Shown: positions 36,245 to 50,612 of the stretch, in pieces
Layout of the letters: each line of letters starts with the position of its first letter
Numbering within the stretch: the stretch's first letter is position 1
Source: Sinotaia quadrata
Lineage: Eukaryota > Mollusca > Gastropoda > Architaenioglossa > Viviparidae
Assembly (NCBI GenBank): GCA_028829895.1
Contig: CM054181.1
Coordinates: forward strand, 101,859,860-101,923,859
Length of the DNA: 64,000 bases
Direction of reading: 5' to 3'
The notes under the pieces: generated by a model
Told to the model about the DNA's origin: nothing
Databases searched by the model: none
The model's input: the letters and a program-made list of their open reading frames with translations, nothing else
Translations under genes and position numbers: made by a program

Positions 36245-36420
36245 TCCGTTTTCTCAATTATGTGTTCAAGATAATAAGATTTCAGGATAATAAAGTAATA
36301 AAAATATTCCGTTAACTCAAATTCTTTCTCGTTCTCTCTTTCTCCATATCTCCCTCTCCTTTTCTCCCTCTCCTTTTCTCCCTCTACTTTTCTCCCTCTC
36401 CTTTTCTCCCTCATTTTCTC
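35880..36420. repeat. Pyrimidine tract with (CT)n
   Basis: CT-rich throughout, with pure (CT)n at about 36150-36241 and a 15-bp TCTCCCTCTCCTTTT repeat at 36341-36415. Leu-Ser and Arg-Glu frames on either strand are artefacts. Confidence 0.95.
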
Positions 36421-38668
36421 ATTTACTGCGTTTATCCACTTGTTAAGGATAATTAACTTCTATTTCTCTCATTCTTTCTCTCGCTCTCGGATCTCTTTCA
36501 CTCGTCTTTCTGGTGGTTTTTTTTTTTCTCGTTCAAATATTGTACGTCTTTGCGCATGTACTGCAGTCTGTAATCAACTTAATCTGTTGACGTATTTTAC
36601 ATCCTAAATGCCTGTTTCTGTCTTTCTTTCCTTTACTTAGTACAGATTTTGATCTATATGTTTCTCCGTCTGTCTCTCCCCTCTGTTAGTCCTCTTGTGT
36701 TAAAATACATAATATTAAATTTATCGGCAACATTAAATGCCTTTTCTCCTGAATACACATTTCGCGTACCACGTAAAATCTTTTAACTCCAGGTAATGAT
36801 GTCATTAACCTGTGCAAGTATTACGCGCTTAGAACACGTTAAAATAAAACGCATCTCTACTACTAAAGTCTGTTAGTGTTCAGCGGTGCTGTTCTTTCAA
36901 TTTTTTTATGGTTCCTCGTTCCTGATTTATAGCATGCATTGCACGCTAAATGGATTTGTTAGATGCCAAATAGGAACGTCAAACTTTCCAAGAAATCGCA
37001 TTGTACCTGAGAGATCACCACACTATGGCCTTTGATCTCCCACCTTCGCTGTGCATTGTGTTACAAAGTTATCTTACATTTTATGTAACACTTCGGTGCA
37101 GCTTGCGGAATGGAAATCAAATAATATGACAACGACATAGAAAAGGTAGATGAGATCCACTTTTAATCGAATTGCAGCTATTGTTCATGACCTCTAGAGG
37201 CGCTACTTAGGAAAGTCAGAAAAGGCGGATTTTTCAGGTGAAAGAGCCACATTTGAGCATCCGCACACTATAAGTATTTCTACAACAGCACTTACTGTGG
37301 AAATAAATATAAAAGCAAAACTACTTAAAGATTTCGTGTGTGCGTGTGTGTGCGTGCGTTTGTTTGTGTAGAGAGAGAAGTTGTCAAAGCATACTTTATA
37401 TAGTTTACATTGTCGTAACATTTATTTTCTTAATTAAAATTATTTTTTTAAAATTATAAATGTTTAAATCTGTGTAACTTTATACTTGCCCCGATCATTG
37501 GATTGAAAAAATGTTTTGTTTAAATAAATAAATATCTGTCAACTCATGATTTTAATTACTGTATAAATAAAATACCTCAACTGAACTTATAGGTAGAAAT
37601 TATCTCCCTTCAAATGAACTTAAAGGTAGAAATTATCACTTTCTGTATCACCACTAACGACCGCCTGGGAAACACTGTAATGTTGCATACTATATTAAAC
37701 TGATTGCTGCTTACTATATTTGCATTTTTGCATATTGATTTCAATTAAAGTATTTTAGTCATAATAATAAATGGAGAGATATAACACTTGGTAGGTTGCT
37801 TTTTTTTATTAAAAAATCAGCTTGTATTTTACTTTAGGACACCGCAAAGTTAAAATCTTTCAATGTTATTTATTAACTATTTTACTGCTCTCTTGTTAAG
37901 TTTGTATGTTAATAGTCTTTTAAGACATGTATGTCTTCTTCTATTATTTTTCACTTTTCTTAATCTGTTTACATAATGTTAGAGTGGGGTGGAGTGTTGA
38001 ATTAGGTTGATTACAAAAGTGCCATATAGAAACATCAATGTAATATATTTTGAAAACTTTAAAATAAAATATATTATTGGTTTTTACTCTGTTTTCTTCT
38101 CTAATGCGCATCAAATTCTGAAATTAAACTCATTATCGTAATTGCCAGCCGTGCATTAAGACACTTAAGTCAGATACTTTTCTCAACGGTAATGTCCCCG
38201 TAATAATGGCGGCGTGAAATGCGAATGGAAAGAAATGAAAATAACTCAGATCCATCGGTAAATAACTGGAATAGCACGCTTTGTGCCTTGTCATTTGCAT
38301 GTTATTTTATTGCTTTTAACATTCACTTAAGCGTTATTGTGTGTAGGGAGCGATGAATGTAACTAGACGACTATTATAGCATTAAGGCAGTTCAAACCAG
38401 TAGTATGATATTGTCAAGTATTCACTTTATAGCATTCCCATAATTCGTTTGGGTTTTCTTTGCTTTCGACTTTCAAAGTGTTTCTGTCACACACTGCAAA
38501 TCGCTAGTTTTCTGTGAGCCTTCATTCTTGTAACGGCTCATGAATCCATTAACTGTGAATAATATATAGGCCGAATATATAGTATGAACAGATTATTTGG
38601 AAAATAATTTATTTGCATATAGCATGTAAATGAATGGTAATTCTTATGCTAAGAGATACAATAGCGCA
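36421..38668. other. Unannotated low-repeat sequence
   Basis: It includes complex stretches (36780-37130; 38150-38350 with ATTTGCAT) and a two-copy repeat at 37577-37641 (GGTAGAAATTATC). No gene was recognised. Confidence 0.4.
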
Positions 38669-39130
38669 GGCCTTTCAAAGTCAATGTTTCAAGTGACAAA
38701 GTATGTTTATAAAAATGATGCTCACTTTTCAAAGTCAGTGTTTCAGTGTCAAATCATGCTTGTAGAAAATGACGCTCACTTTTCAAAGTCAGTGTTACAA
38801 GTGACAAAGTCTGTATATAAAAATGACGCTCACTTTTCAAAGTCAGTGTTTTAAATGACAAAGTCTGCTTATAGAAAATGGCGCTCACTTTTCAAAGTCA
38901 ATGTTTCAATTGATAAAGTATGCTTATAAAAACGACGCTCACTTTTCAAAGTCAATGTTTCAAGTGTCAAAGTCTGCTTTTAGAAAATGAGGCTCACTCC
39001 GAAGTCAATGTTTCAAGTGTCAAAGTCTGCTTTTAGAAAATGACGCTCAAACTCCGAAGTAATGTTTCAAGTGTCAAAGTCTGCTTTTAGAAAATGACGC
39101 TCAAACTCCGAAGTCAATGTTTCAAAGCCT
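38669..39130. repeat. Minisatellite, about 55 bp, 8 copies
   Basis: TTTTCAAAGTCAGTGTTTCA then AGTGACAAAGTCTGCTTATA and GAAAATGACGCTCAC. The last three copies share a deletion (ACTCCGAAGTCAATG). Confidence 0.93.
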
Positions 39131-40799
39131 GTGGTGCTTTGCAGAAAGCCGCACTGATTAAACGAAAGGTGATTCTTGTCTCTTGACAGAGTTTGTAATT
39201 CTACATAGAAATGACATATTATACAATGCAACAGACACGACAAAACTATTAAACAAAAAATAATAGGACTAAAACAAACTATTCGATGTATTCAAGGTGC
39301 TTTGTGTAAACAATACATGTAGTTTTTCTTTAATTTAATATGTTTTTAAACTCATAGCAAACGAAATATGAGTATCAATCCAAATAGCATTTCTTGCTAT
39401 ACTTTAAACATTTGTGAATTGTTATTCTCTTGTTTGTTTGTTTGTTTGTTTGTTTGTTTTTATAATTTCCCCCAAGTAATTTATCAGGGAGAAACAGAGG
39501 GACAACGTACATGATGCCTGCAGATTTTGTATAATCGTATCGTCCAATTTCTTTTTATTTCCAGTAAACTGATTGAATAGACATCAAATGTCACAAGTTC
39601 GTGAAAGAGTAGAACCCGGGGTGGCATTTGGCAAAAGAGATAAATTGTGCTTGTTTTGGGATACAGTTACAACTCTGGTGTGCATGAGCTGTAACAACTG
39701 GAAAATACAGGGAGTGTTTCTTTTAAGCATCTATAGGCTTGTTTGATTAATTTTTTTAAAATTATATTTAACGCAATTTATCAAACTCTTTAGTTTTATC
39801 TCATTTTGCTGTATTGGATCAACAGTGAAAGAAAGCTTTAAAAGCTGGTAGACAACTTAGCAGTGAAAGAAAGCTTTAAAAGCTGATATCCAACGTCAAC
39901 AGATATTTCTACAGCTTTACTATTGAATTACTCAGGATTTATAAGCTAAAACTGCAGCCCATCTTAAATTTAAAATGGTACATAACAAGGCGATCAAAAT
40001 TTGGTCTTGTGAACATGACTATATCGTAAACACGTCTGTAAACAAGGAATTATTTTTTTAAATAACCAGTCCTCTTGAAGTGCATTATATATTCTTTGTT
40101 ATTATTGTTTTGTTTTTGTGTAAGTTTCATTTTGTCTGAGTTTATTGCAAATTGTTAATTATTTATCATTTTGACTTTTAAAACTTCCTTTATAATTATT
40201 TTCAAAAGTGTTTCTTTAGTGTCCCCCCCCCCCCAAAAAAAAATAAATAAATAAATAAATCTAATTAAAGGTACCAGTTAAATCTGTACAGCTCTATTAA
40301 GACGTCCTATGTTTGACATCAACAGTAAGTAGCAGTCAAGATATATTCATTATCCAGTGATATTACGCTGGGAAACAGCTTTCTTTTTGTCCGGCCTACT
40401 TCAAAGAACATCTTGAAGTCCTTGTGCTGGCTGTTTCACTCGCTCTTTTGCCCAGGTTGACATCAACTTGACTGTCGGATTGCTAGTGGTGATTAGCACA
40501 CCTGTTGTATGTCTTCGGGCTGCTTATTTTGCGCTGGGTTTATAGTTTTATTTCTTTATTATTTGAATTTTGCTTTAACTGCTTTATAGCCGATTTAGCC
40601 GATGTTGTTTGTTAAATTGATTGACATTCGCACACATGAATGCAGCATTAGTGTTCTGCACTCGGTTATTTCACGTCATGTGGTTATGAAGCCAGATGCT
40701 CAGCCCCCAACCTAGCAAATATTCAGCACCAGGTGGCCAGAACGCTGAATATCGTGTTCACTCCCGATATGTCGCCTGAGCACTCACATGGAGACTCTG
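39131..40799. other. Unannotated sequence with short repeats
   Basis: It holds (TTTG)n at about 39432-39460, CAGTGAAAGAAAGCTTTAAA twice (39822-39846 and 39861-39885) and C-run/A-run/(TAAA)n at 40222-40260. No gene was seen. Confidence 0.6.
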
Positions 40800-41125
40800 T
40801 GACATCACACTTCACACTCTTTCAACGGGATGGCAGACATATCACACAGTTCACACTTTCTCTCTCAACGGGATGGCAGTCGCACTTTGCACTTTCCTTT
40901 TCAATGGGGTGGCAGTCACACACTTCACATTCTCTCATTCAACGGAATGGCAGACATGTCACGCACCTCGCTCTCTCTTTCAATGACATGGCAGTCACAC
41001 ACTTCACATTCTTTCATTAACCGGGATAGAAGTCACACACTTTACACTCTATCATTCAACGAAATGGCAGTCACACATTTCATACTCTCTTCCAACGAGA
41101 TGGCAGTCACACACTGTCAATCGGA
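40800..41125. repeat. Minisatellite, about 36-38 bp, 8 copies
   Basis: CAACGGGATGGCAGTCACAC then ACTTCACACTCTCTCATT. Frames over it (40733-41192) are repeat artefacts. Confidence 0.92.
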
Positions 41126-41292
41126 CGGCATAATATATCAGACATTTCACATGATAAGAGCAAATGGGACCACATCCAGTCATTCACAATAATCCTACAG
41201 ACAGACACATTCGCTGTAGGCACGGCTGCAAACACATGTGAAGACAAGCAACATTCTCGAGAAAGAAGCCCGAATTCGTTCCAATATTTTAC

Positions 41293-41510
41293 ATCACTCA
41301 CTGCTCACCACGTACATCACTCAATGTTATTTACAGTACTCACTGCTCACCATGTACATCACTCAATGTTATTTACAGTACTCACTGCTCACCATGTACA
41401 TCACTCGATGTTCATCATTTTTTATAGCTCAATACTTGTTATTTACAGTACTCACTGCTCGCCATGTACATCACATAATGTTCATTATTTTACATCACTC
41501 AGTTCTCGTC
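41293..41510. repeat. Minisatellite, about 42 bp, 4-5 copies
   Basis: ACTCACTGCTCACCATGTAC then ATCACTCAATGTTATTTACA, with one longer variant. Confidence 0.92.
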
Positions 41511-43831
41511 GTCTCTGTTTGCCCCCATCTCTTTGTTGACAATCAAAAGAGCAGGGTTTGACTTCTTTGACTTTATTTATTTCATGGACTGAGACTGATT
41601 TTGCCTTCAGCTGTGTGCCAGACAATGGCTATTCTAAATAAAGTAATGCAGAAATTCAGTTTTTCATTAGAAATGGATCTTTCCGTGGAGAAAAATGGGC
41701 GCACTTTATTTAATGTAGTGCCATACGGTAAACTATTCACAGTTTGTATAATGACATGCGACCTTTCCGATTTAATGCACTAAATATCGACTTCATCAAA
41801 ACACGGAGATAAACGTCACAATCCAAAATGGACATAAAACCCTAGGCGAAGTAAACGACATTGTTTTATGTTGAAGACTTGCAATGTTTCATCCTGGTAT
41901 GTATTTGAAAAGGAAGTAAGGGCGGGGAGCACTTAGTTGCATGTTGTAAACAATAATATTTAATGCGTCCTATTTTTGATTTTGTTGGCGCGTCTTCTTT
42001 GAATGCTTCCTGCTTGTCTGCTGATAGATTGTTACAATGGTTCTCTAGTTATCGGATAGCAACATCTTTCCTGACAGATCAGACATTCTTGGATGTGTTC
42101 TAGACAATTAAATTTGATTTTATATTTCAAGAGAACTTTGTGCACCGTTCAAAATGGACAGTGAGTGCAGATCACGATTAACGAATACTGGATTTGGTTT
42201 TATTTTTAAAAATCAATTTCAGGTAGGGATGACAGCATCTTTGTAGCTACTAATTCGTTCGTTTAATTGTTTTAGATATACATACAAATTGAGGTAGTAT
42301 TGTTTATGACGTTTTGAGAACTGTTGATTGGAATGGGCATAGTTATCGTTCAGATAGAGGTGAATATGCTGATTATTAAGATTGGTTTACGGACACTGAA
42401 ATATTCGGAAACTAATGGACACTCCCGCAACAAAGAAATGTGTTTCGTAGATAGGCTTCTGACAGCATGTGTATAACAGTTTAAATAAATTAATTAATAA
42501 GTAATCACTGACTTTTTCTCACATTACACATTGATAGACTAACTTGTAAAATGTAGCAGCAACATTCTGACAGTTTTGACGCTATTCATAGCTATTTGCT
42601 AAACTGAACAAACCGGTGTTAAGAAGGCAATTAATTTTAGGATAGATATATTCACTGTACGAAATGCAGTCTCAGAGTATCTTGCCAGCTTTAAGCACTC
42701 AAATATAGACTGTTAGTTTTAAGTACTATAAAGAAAAGTATTTAGTAAAGGTATTCATTGATAGTTTAAGGAGCTGTGGACTGGTAGTACTCAAACGATT
42801 TAACTAGCATAGAAAATCTTTTACTAGCGGATAATTTTTGCTTTCAGTCTGTGGAACTACCCGAGAGTGTTAAGTATTGTGGCCTGGTGAATTAATTAGA
42901 TAGCTGGAAATGTAATGGACACGTAGTTCGTTGCCCTTGGCGACTTAGTTTCACTGGCCAGCAATTAAAAGAACCTCCAATCTTTGACGCTATCTTGCAC
43001 CGCTCCTGCCAATCAGAAGCTAAAGAGTCACGTGCTCTCTGACATCAGAGGTTATACGCCTTCAGCTTCATTCTCGCTGATATGGTAATGAAATTGGCAC
43101 GTGTCTCGAGGCCCATAGCAAGGGACTTAATCCACCCTATTAGCGGTGTAAGCCCACAGTTCTTCTAGAGAAACAATTATCTGAAAGTTTACCAGAGGTG
43201 ACACGTCTTGGAGAAGCTAGCATTCAGAGGACGGACTGTGTCGTGTTTCATATCTTTCCTAGGACTGGTTAAAAATATTCCAATATGTCTTCTCTTACTG
43301 ACTTACCTTGTTAACTCCCTTTGATTAAAAAAGAACAAACACTGAAGCAATAAAAATTCACATAGGATCGCAAAGCACTCATTGATCCAAATGATATTGC
43401 TCATCATTGCTATAACAATGATCTAACTTTGATTAAGCAAGCCATTGCTCAACAGTTATCTAACTTTGATTAAGCATGTCATGGAAGTAAAGGAAGTGCA
43501 CTAATAAAACCTAGCAATCAAGCGACTACATAAGCTGCCAATTGCTAACATGGCAGATTGCTGTATTATTATCTCCATTGACTATAGAAAATAACACATC
43601 ACTTACTTCTTCCCCAGTTTTAAACACTGCAGCCCAGTAATTATCTGGAAGGAATCTTTTGTCATTTTTATTGTGGGGAAATACCTTCAGGTAAATAATT
43701 TAATTATTTTTTAATTCACGTTAATCATAAGTTAATAGACACGATTATTTTTAAAGAAGAACAAAATCAATCTCCCTACCACCAAACACTGTCAGAAGTC
43801 AACAGCTTGTCACAGAGCATTGTCGCGTTCA
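41511..43831. other. Unannotated low-repeat sequence
   Basis: A 60-codon frame at 41601-41783 follows a CTTCAGCTGTGTGCCAG stretch that could pass as an acceptor, but the peptide is not recognised. The 42830-43230 segment is complex and GC-richer than its surroundings. Confidence 0.4.
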
Positions 43832-44056
43832 ACTTCTCTAAATGAGTAAAGTGGAGTGACTTCTCTAAATGAATAAAGTGGAGTGACTTCTCTAAATGAG
43901 TAAAGAGGAGTGACTTCTCTAAATGAGTAAAGAGGAGTGACTTCTCTAAATGAGTAAAGTGGAGTGACTTCTCTAAATGAGTAAAGTGGAGTGACTTCTC
44001 TAAATGAGTAAAGTGGAGTGACTTCTCTAAATGAGTAAAGAGGAGTGACTTCTCTG
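43832..44056. repeat. 27-bp minisatellite, about 8.3 copies
   Basis: ACTTCTCTAAATGAGTAAAG plus TGGAGTG. The period is divisible by three, so the minus strand has two long overlapping frames (43776-44114 and 43810-44073) with no biological sense. Confidence 0.97.
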
Positions 44057-44384
44057 AAAAGACCAGCAAACACAAATACAACAAACTAATTTTAGCATCC
44101 GTCAGAAAAATCATCGAGCTTTAGTAAGAGTCTTTACGTTACACACAACTTCTCCAGCTGATCTTGAAGCTCAGTACAAGAATTCTGCGAGCCAAATTTC
44201 CTGAAAAAGGCAGGCAGGTCCGGTTTCGTTAAGGCCATGGACGATTATAAGAGATTTGTAGCTAGGAGAGATTTCTCATTAGGACGACATAATGGCCTGC
44301 ACACAGAGGCGGTTAGGCCCATAAGAAGTAATCACATGCGAAGATAATGTTAATACAATGACTGATCCATTTCCGAGGAGCAAA

Positions 44385-44515
44385 GAGGTTGACCGCTTTC
44401 GGCGCAAGCCTCGTACATGGTTCCAAAGGTCAGACGTTCAAATCCGCAACGGGTCACTATAATTGTTTGTCTCCTACTCGCTTTCTTGGCTGGAGGTTGT
44501 CGAAATCAATGACTA
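44385..44515 (+). mobile_element. Possible tRNA-derived SINE body
   Basis: A B-box-like GACGTTCAAATCC at about 44431 follows TTTCGGCGCAAGCC, and the segment runs directly into a long trinucleotide array, a common arrangement at SINE tails. I cannot fold a convincing tRNA and found no second copy. Confidence 0.25.
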
Positions 44516-45637
44516 GTAGTATTACATCTGCTACTACTAATGCTATTATTACTACTTCTATTACTATTATTACTATTACTACTATTACTATTTCTACTAC
44601 TACCACTACTGTTACTATTATTAGTACTACTGCTTCTATTATTACTACTTCTATTGCTACTAATATCATTACTATTATTACTGTTACCATTAATACTACT
44701 ATTTCTACATCTACAAAGACTATTACGGTTACTCATTGAGCTACTAATATTACTACAAATTCTAATACTATTACTACTACTTCTACTAATATTACTAATA
44801 CTAGTATTAATACTTCTACTACCACTACTATTGATATTAAAACTACTATTATTACTTCAACTACAACTAATATTTTTACTATTTCTAATACTACTAATAT
44901 TATTATTACTACTACTAATGCAACTGCTACTATACGACTACTACTATTACTACTACTGTTATAAATATAACTAATACTAGTATTACTTTTACTACTAATA
45001 CTACTACTGTTACTACTATTGCTACAACTATTACTACTACTACTATGACTATATCTACTATTACTATTACTTCTACTACTACGACTACTAATATTACTAC
45101 TAGTCTTAATTCAACTACTACTACTATTATTACAACTACTACAACTTCGATTACTACTTTTCCCACTACTACTACAACTACGACAACTACTAATGATACT
45201 ACTAGTATTACGTCTACTACTACCATCTCTATTTATACTACTACTACTGTTTCTAATATTAGTGTTACTACTACTACTTCTACTACTAGTACTACTACAA
45301 CTGCTACTTCTAATACTATTGCTTTTACTACTTCTATTATTATTACTACTATTGCGCTTATTATTGTTATTACTCATACTAATACTTTACTATTATTACT
45401 ACTATTACTACTACTTCTGCTATTATTACTACTGTTATTTACTAATGCTATTATTGCTATTACTACTACTACTACTGCTTCTACTATTGCTATTATTGCT
45501 ACTACTTCTATTGCTATTACTACTACTACTACTACTTTTGCTATTATTACTTCTATTACTACTTCTCCTACTATTACTACTACAATTTCTACTACTATTA
45601 TTACTATTACTACTCCTACTATTACTAATTCTATTTA
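44516..45637. repeat. 1.1-kb ACT/ATT trinucleotide field
   Basis: Interspersed TACTAC, TATTAC and TTCTAC triplets, never long in one pure form. All the Leu, Thr/Ile, Ser/Asn and Val frames on both strands (up to 197 codons) follow from a 3-base period that rarely makes stops. Confidence 0.97.
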
Positions 45638-46600
45638 ATATGAAAAGTTCACTAGAAAACGATTATTCGATTAGTAAACATTAGTAGTAAGTTCAGAATT
45701 TGTTATTACATTTCTACGATAGTGCAAATTAATTACGCCTGACTCTTTGTTAATGTCGCACATGATCAAAAAACTAATCTGTAACATAATATTACCAAAA
45801 CTAATCGATCTGGCGGTCCTTGGTCTTTACAGAGAAATCGATTGAAAACTAGTTAGTTAACTTCTAGCCGAGGATTGTAATCGCCCAAATGTGATTGGAT
45901 AAAGTTCCGGTTATAAATGAACAAACACTTGATCAATTCCAATCAGTCCATCTCGGGTATGTGAACACGTGACCCAGACAATGAAGTTAATTAGTTGGAA
46001 GTGAGCCCATCCCTTTAAGATGACACCTTGTTGATGTTTAAACATCATATCAGTCTCTATTTGAAAGAGGAAGACCAGCCATAATGGCTCAAGTGATTTA
46101 CATTCTTTGCAGGAGAAAGACACACGCATACACATTTACTGTACACAATCACGCACACCTAATCACTCACGCTCACTCACTTAAACCTTGTACAAGATTA
46201 TTCGATCATCCATTACGGTCCAAGTCATTTACTAAGACACAATACCCTGACGTATTTACAGTTCATTACAAAGAAATAGTTCACACCTTGTATAAAACTT
46301 ATATTTTTCTATTTTTAAAAAAAATCGACAATGTTACCCTTTCGTCCATTACTTCTAAAAGCCTTTTCAGTAAGAGTTATTTTTAAAAACATAGTGAATT
46401 AAGAACCCACGATATAAGTTTACATAGAAGCAAGAATAAGTTGAAGAATAATGTAAGTGCACAAATATATCAGTATGTAAATATTTTTGCAAAAAATATT
46501 ATATTCTTTATCACAATGTGTTTGGAGAGGTATTTGTGCTTGTGCGTGTATGTGGGTGTCTATGCAAGAGTTTATGCGGTCGCGTGTATATTCTTGTCTG
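45638..46600. other. Unannotated unique sequence
   Basis: Frames at 45911-46135 (minus) and 46084-46386 (plus) have no recognised similarity. Confidence 0.45.
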
Positions 46601-47240
<640 letters not shown>

Positions 47241-47420
47241 GAGTTGTTTGGAAGTCTTCACCTAGATATCACACAGTTGACAGTTGTCTGCAGTTGTCTG
47301 CAAGTCTTCACAAGGATATCACACAGTTTACAGTTGTCTGCAGTTGTCTGCAAATCTTCACAAAAACATCACACAGTTGACAGTTGTCTGCAAGTCTTCA
47401 CAAAGAAATCACACACTGAA
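47241..47420. repeat. Minisatellite, 40/50-bp units, about 4 copies
   Basis: TATCACACAGTTGACAGTTG then TCTGCAAGTCTTCACAAGGA; some units carry a doubled CAGTTGTCTG. Confidence 0.92.
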
Positions 47421-47933
47421 ACTGATTGATAGTCGTCACATACCCAGTTGTCTAGCAGTCTCCATAAGGACATAATAAGCTGTCATTTCCCTGGAAGTGC
47501 TTATAAAGGCATCCCTCATTGACAACTGAGCTGAACGCAGTTTACACTAACCTCCCAATATGGTCCAAAGCGCGAGACCAGGTGCACTGTGCCCATTAAT
47601 GACTTTATTTATTTATATGGCAAAATGAGTCGATCAAGTTCTAAGTACGCCCGGATCCCACAGGTTACAAAGTCTGCCACAGACCAGCCTCAGTCGTATC
47701 GCTTTTGTGTAATGGCTGTATATTTGCAAACTTATAACTTCACGTTGTCACTTCAGGTTACTTTATGCTCGAAAGCAAGTAAAACAAAGTTTAACTTTCA
47801 CACTGCCAGAGTTATCCTTTAAAGCACTGATTTTCTCCGTCACCATTAAGCACCCACCAGAACGCACATACACTACTCATGCACAGCATTTTAGACTCAA
47901 ATGTACAGTATACAAACTGCATACACACATACT

Positions 47934-47934
<1 letters not shown>
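47421..47934. other. Unannotated unique sequence
   Basis: A 77-codon frame at 47589-47822 is not recognised. Confidence 0.5.
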
Positions 47935-48003
<69 letters not shown>

Positions 48004-48108
48004 CACACACTCACACACATACACACACACACATACTCACACACACACATATACTCACACACACATACTCACACACACGCACACATACACACATACTCAC
48101 ACACAAAA
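47935..48108. repeat. Interrupted (CA)n microsatellite
   Basis: Pure CA to about 47996, then CA with CG, CT and AT interruptions. Confidence 0.96.
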
Positions 48109-48194
48109 GTATGGAAGGGTGAGTTAATAGGTGAAACATATAGGTTGGTTGGATCTAGAGAACAACAGACAGACCAATAGACAGGCAGACCAAC

Positions 48195-48345
<151 letters not shown>

Positions 48346-48385
48346 TGGATAGATGGATGAGATGGGATGGGATAGGATGCGATAG

Positions 48386-48917
48386 GTAGATAGATATTGG
48401 AGCCAATGTAGAGATGCAAGTTAAACAAACATTCCGAATAACAGGTTTGTGATTATGAAGAATTATGGCATTGTTGTAATTGTTGTAAGCAAGCTGTTGC
48501 AAACCAATGTTATGGTTCGTATTCGCTGTAACTGCTTGCTAGTCACATGGAAGTTCCATTGCCCGATCAATAACTATAGTCATCTTTCAGTCATAAGATC
48601 TGAAGAGTGCTAGTCATGTGGTTTGAAATGCAAATCAAAATCTAAAGCCACTTGTAGTCATCAAATTTGATAATGATTGTCAGTCTGATTAAGCTTGACA
48701 AATTAGTAACAATATCTCCTTTTAAACAAAAAATCTGCACACGCCAGCCAGCCTGATTCGACATGTCCAATTAGAAATTACAATAATTCTTTTAGTTATG
48801 AAATCTAATGAGTATTAGTCATTATGACTTAGAAAGCTTGTTTACATAATGTCGCGTCACTTGCTGGATTCGCTTTACTATGTTGCAATTTTGCTTATGC
48901 CAATCAACATATTGTGA
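48386..48917. other. Unannotated unique sequence
   Basis: Nothing recognised. Confidence 0.5.
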
Positions 48918-49135
48918 GAATCAACAGGATATGAATAAATACTAATGATAATCAACACAAGGTAGGAATAAAATCAGATTAGAATAAAAACAAGGTAGGA
49001 ATAAACACAGCTGAGAATGAACACAAGGTAGGAATATAAGCAATTGAGAACGAACATTAGGTAGAAATAAACACAGTTGAGAATCAACAAAAGGTAGGAA
49101 TAAACACATTTGAGAATCAACATAAGGTAGGAATC
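48918..49135. repeat. Degenerate minisatellite, about 27-30 bp, 8 copies
   Basis: GAGAATCAACACAAGGTAGG then AATAAACACAGTT, diverged. Confidence 0.85.
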
Positions 49136-50431
49136 TGTACGCATCAGATAATCCCAGAAAGCAGCATGACGTCGCCACCTACCTCTGACTGAGTGAGCTA
49201 AGCTAGGAAAATATTGGACATACAGATGCACGCAAGCACGCACACACACACACACACACACACAAACTCAGAAAAGAAACACGGCACTCACTTTGGATTT
49301 TCAGCATATGACTGTAATTTCCAAATACGACCTTTATGCAACCTTCTGTGTACCAAATGGAATAATTATGCGCAGAGACAACTGGATCCGGTCAATAATA
49401 AGCGATGGCGCGGTATCTCTTGAATCTGGCTGTAGAATCAATCAATAAACCAATTGTAAATTGCGAGAAACCAATAAACAAGCATATGATTTAGTAGGCC
49501 TCACTGCATATTGTCCATCGCACTCAATCATACGACTTCCCTTGGCTGATTATGCATCGGACTAAAGAAAATTTTTGGTTGGACTGAAATCTAGGTCTCG
49601 TTATGGAATGCTTATTTACACATATAAATATATCCCTCTTGTACTAGCGGTCTGTGACGCTAGCGGAATCTCATATTCAAACCGAACTCTATCAGACGGA
49701 AGAAATGTTTTAATTCTTGTAACAAGTCATTTCACGTTTGTCACTCGGTCTATAGTTCAGGAAAAGAAATTGCTTGCTTGTTTTCTTGCCTTATCAGTCC
49801 GTGAATAACTATCAAAACAACCTTTTAATCATTAACTTACAAAAACATATTCTTTTTGTACCCAATAGAAAATAGTCAACACTTTGCATTTTGTTAACAA
49901 CATACAATTAAGGTTGATTGTTTGGATTTTTTTGGAGAGGGATGTGTTCTTTTCTAATGACCTTTTTTAAAATCTTGCTCAGTTCAAACTTGTTTCTGGA
50001 ATTGTATTAACTACAAGTGAAATCGTTCAAGAAGACATTGAACTTGTTATGGGCTAACCAGTTTCCATTGGTTGTTTACCAGACTTTGCTGTGGTTTTGA
50101 ACGAGTTCGACACTCATGAAAAAGAGATCTACGACAGAGAAAGGCCGAGCTTCTCAATATAAAACTCCTTTTCTGTTAACAGACAAATCCGGCCGTGATA
50201 ACACGACTCAGATTGCGAGGGAGGACTTTATGTATGAATAAGTTAGTGTATGGCTCTTTATGATTCCTTAGTAATCGTTGATATTCTTCTGTGAAGAAAT
50301 CCATTCCTGTGGAAAACGTTACCGGCTTTCGAAAGTAATTTTCCACAAGCGTACGGATACAAGAAATAACATTGCAAAGTGCTTCGGGCCGTGATAGTAG
50401 GAATAGTGTACGTATGGGAATATGTGGGCGG
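49136..50431. other. Unannotated sequence with a short (CA)n
   Basis: A CA run at 49239-49264. Frames at 49575-49808 (plus) and 50176-50469 (minus) are not recognised. Confidence 0.45.
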
Positions 50432-50553
50432 TCGTTTATACGTGTGTGTGAGAATGTGTCTGTGCGCACGTGTGTCTATGTGTGCATGTCTGTGTGTGTG
50501 TGTGTGTGTGTGCGTTTCATTATTTATAAATGAAATAGGTATACGTGCGTATT

Positions 50554-50596
<43 letters not shown>

Positions 50597-50612
50597 ATGT
50601 GTGTGTGTACTT
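50432..50612. repeat. Two (GT)n blocks
   Basis: Degenerate GT to 50513 and a purer GT run at about 50558-50600. Confidence 0.95.

Noticed and set aside
36055..36414. Leu-Ser and Arg-Glu dipeptide frames
   Set aside because: Direct translation of (CT)n / (GA)n.
43776..44114. 112-codon minus-strand frame with nine-residue repeats
   Set aside because: A 27-bp minisatellite with a period divisible by three. Two frames are equally open, and there is no start context or flanking coding sequence.
44457..45684. Long Leu-, Thr/Ile-, Val- and Ser/Asn-rich open frames on both strands
   Set aside because: All follow from the 3-base period of the ACT/ATT field, which seldom produces stops in any frame.
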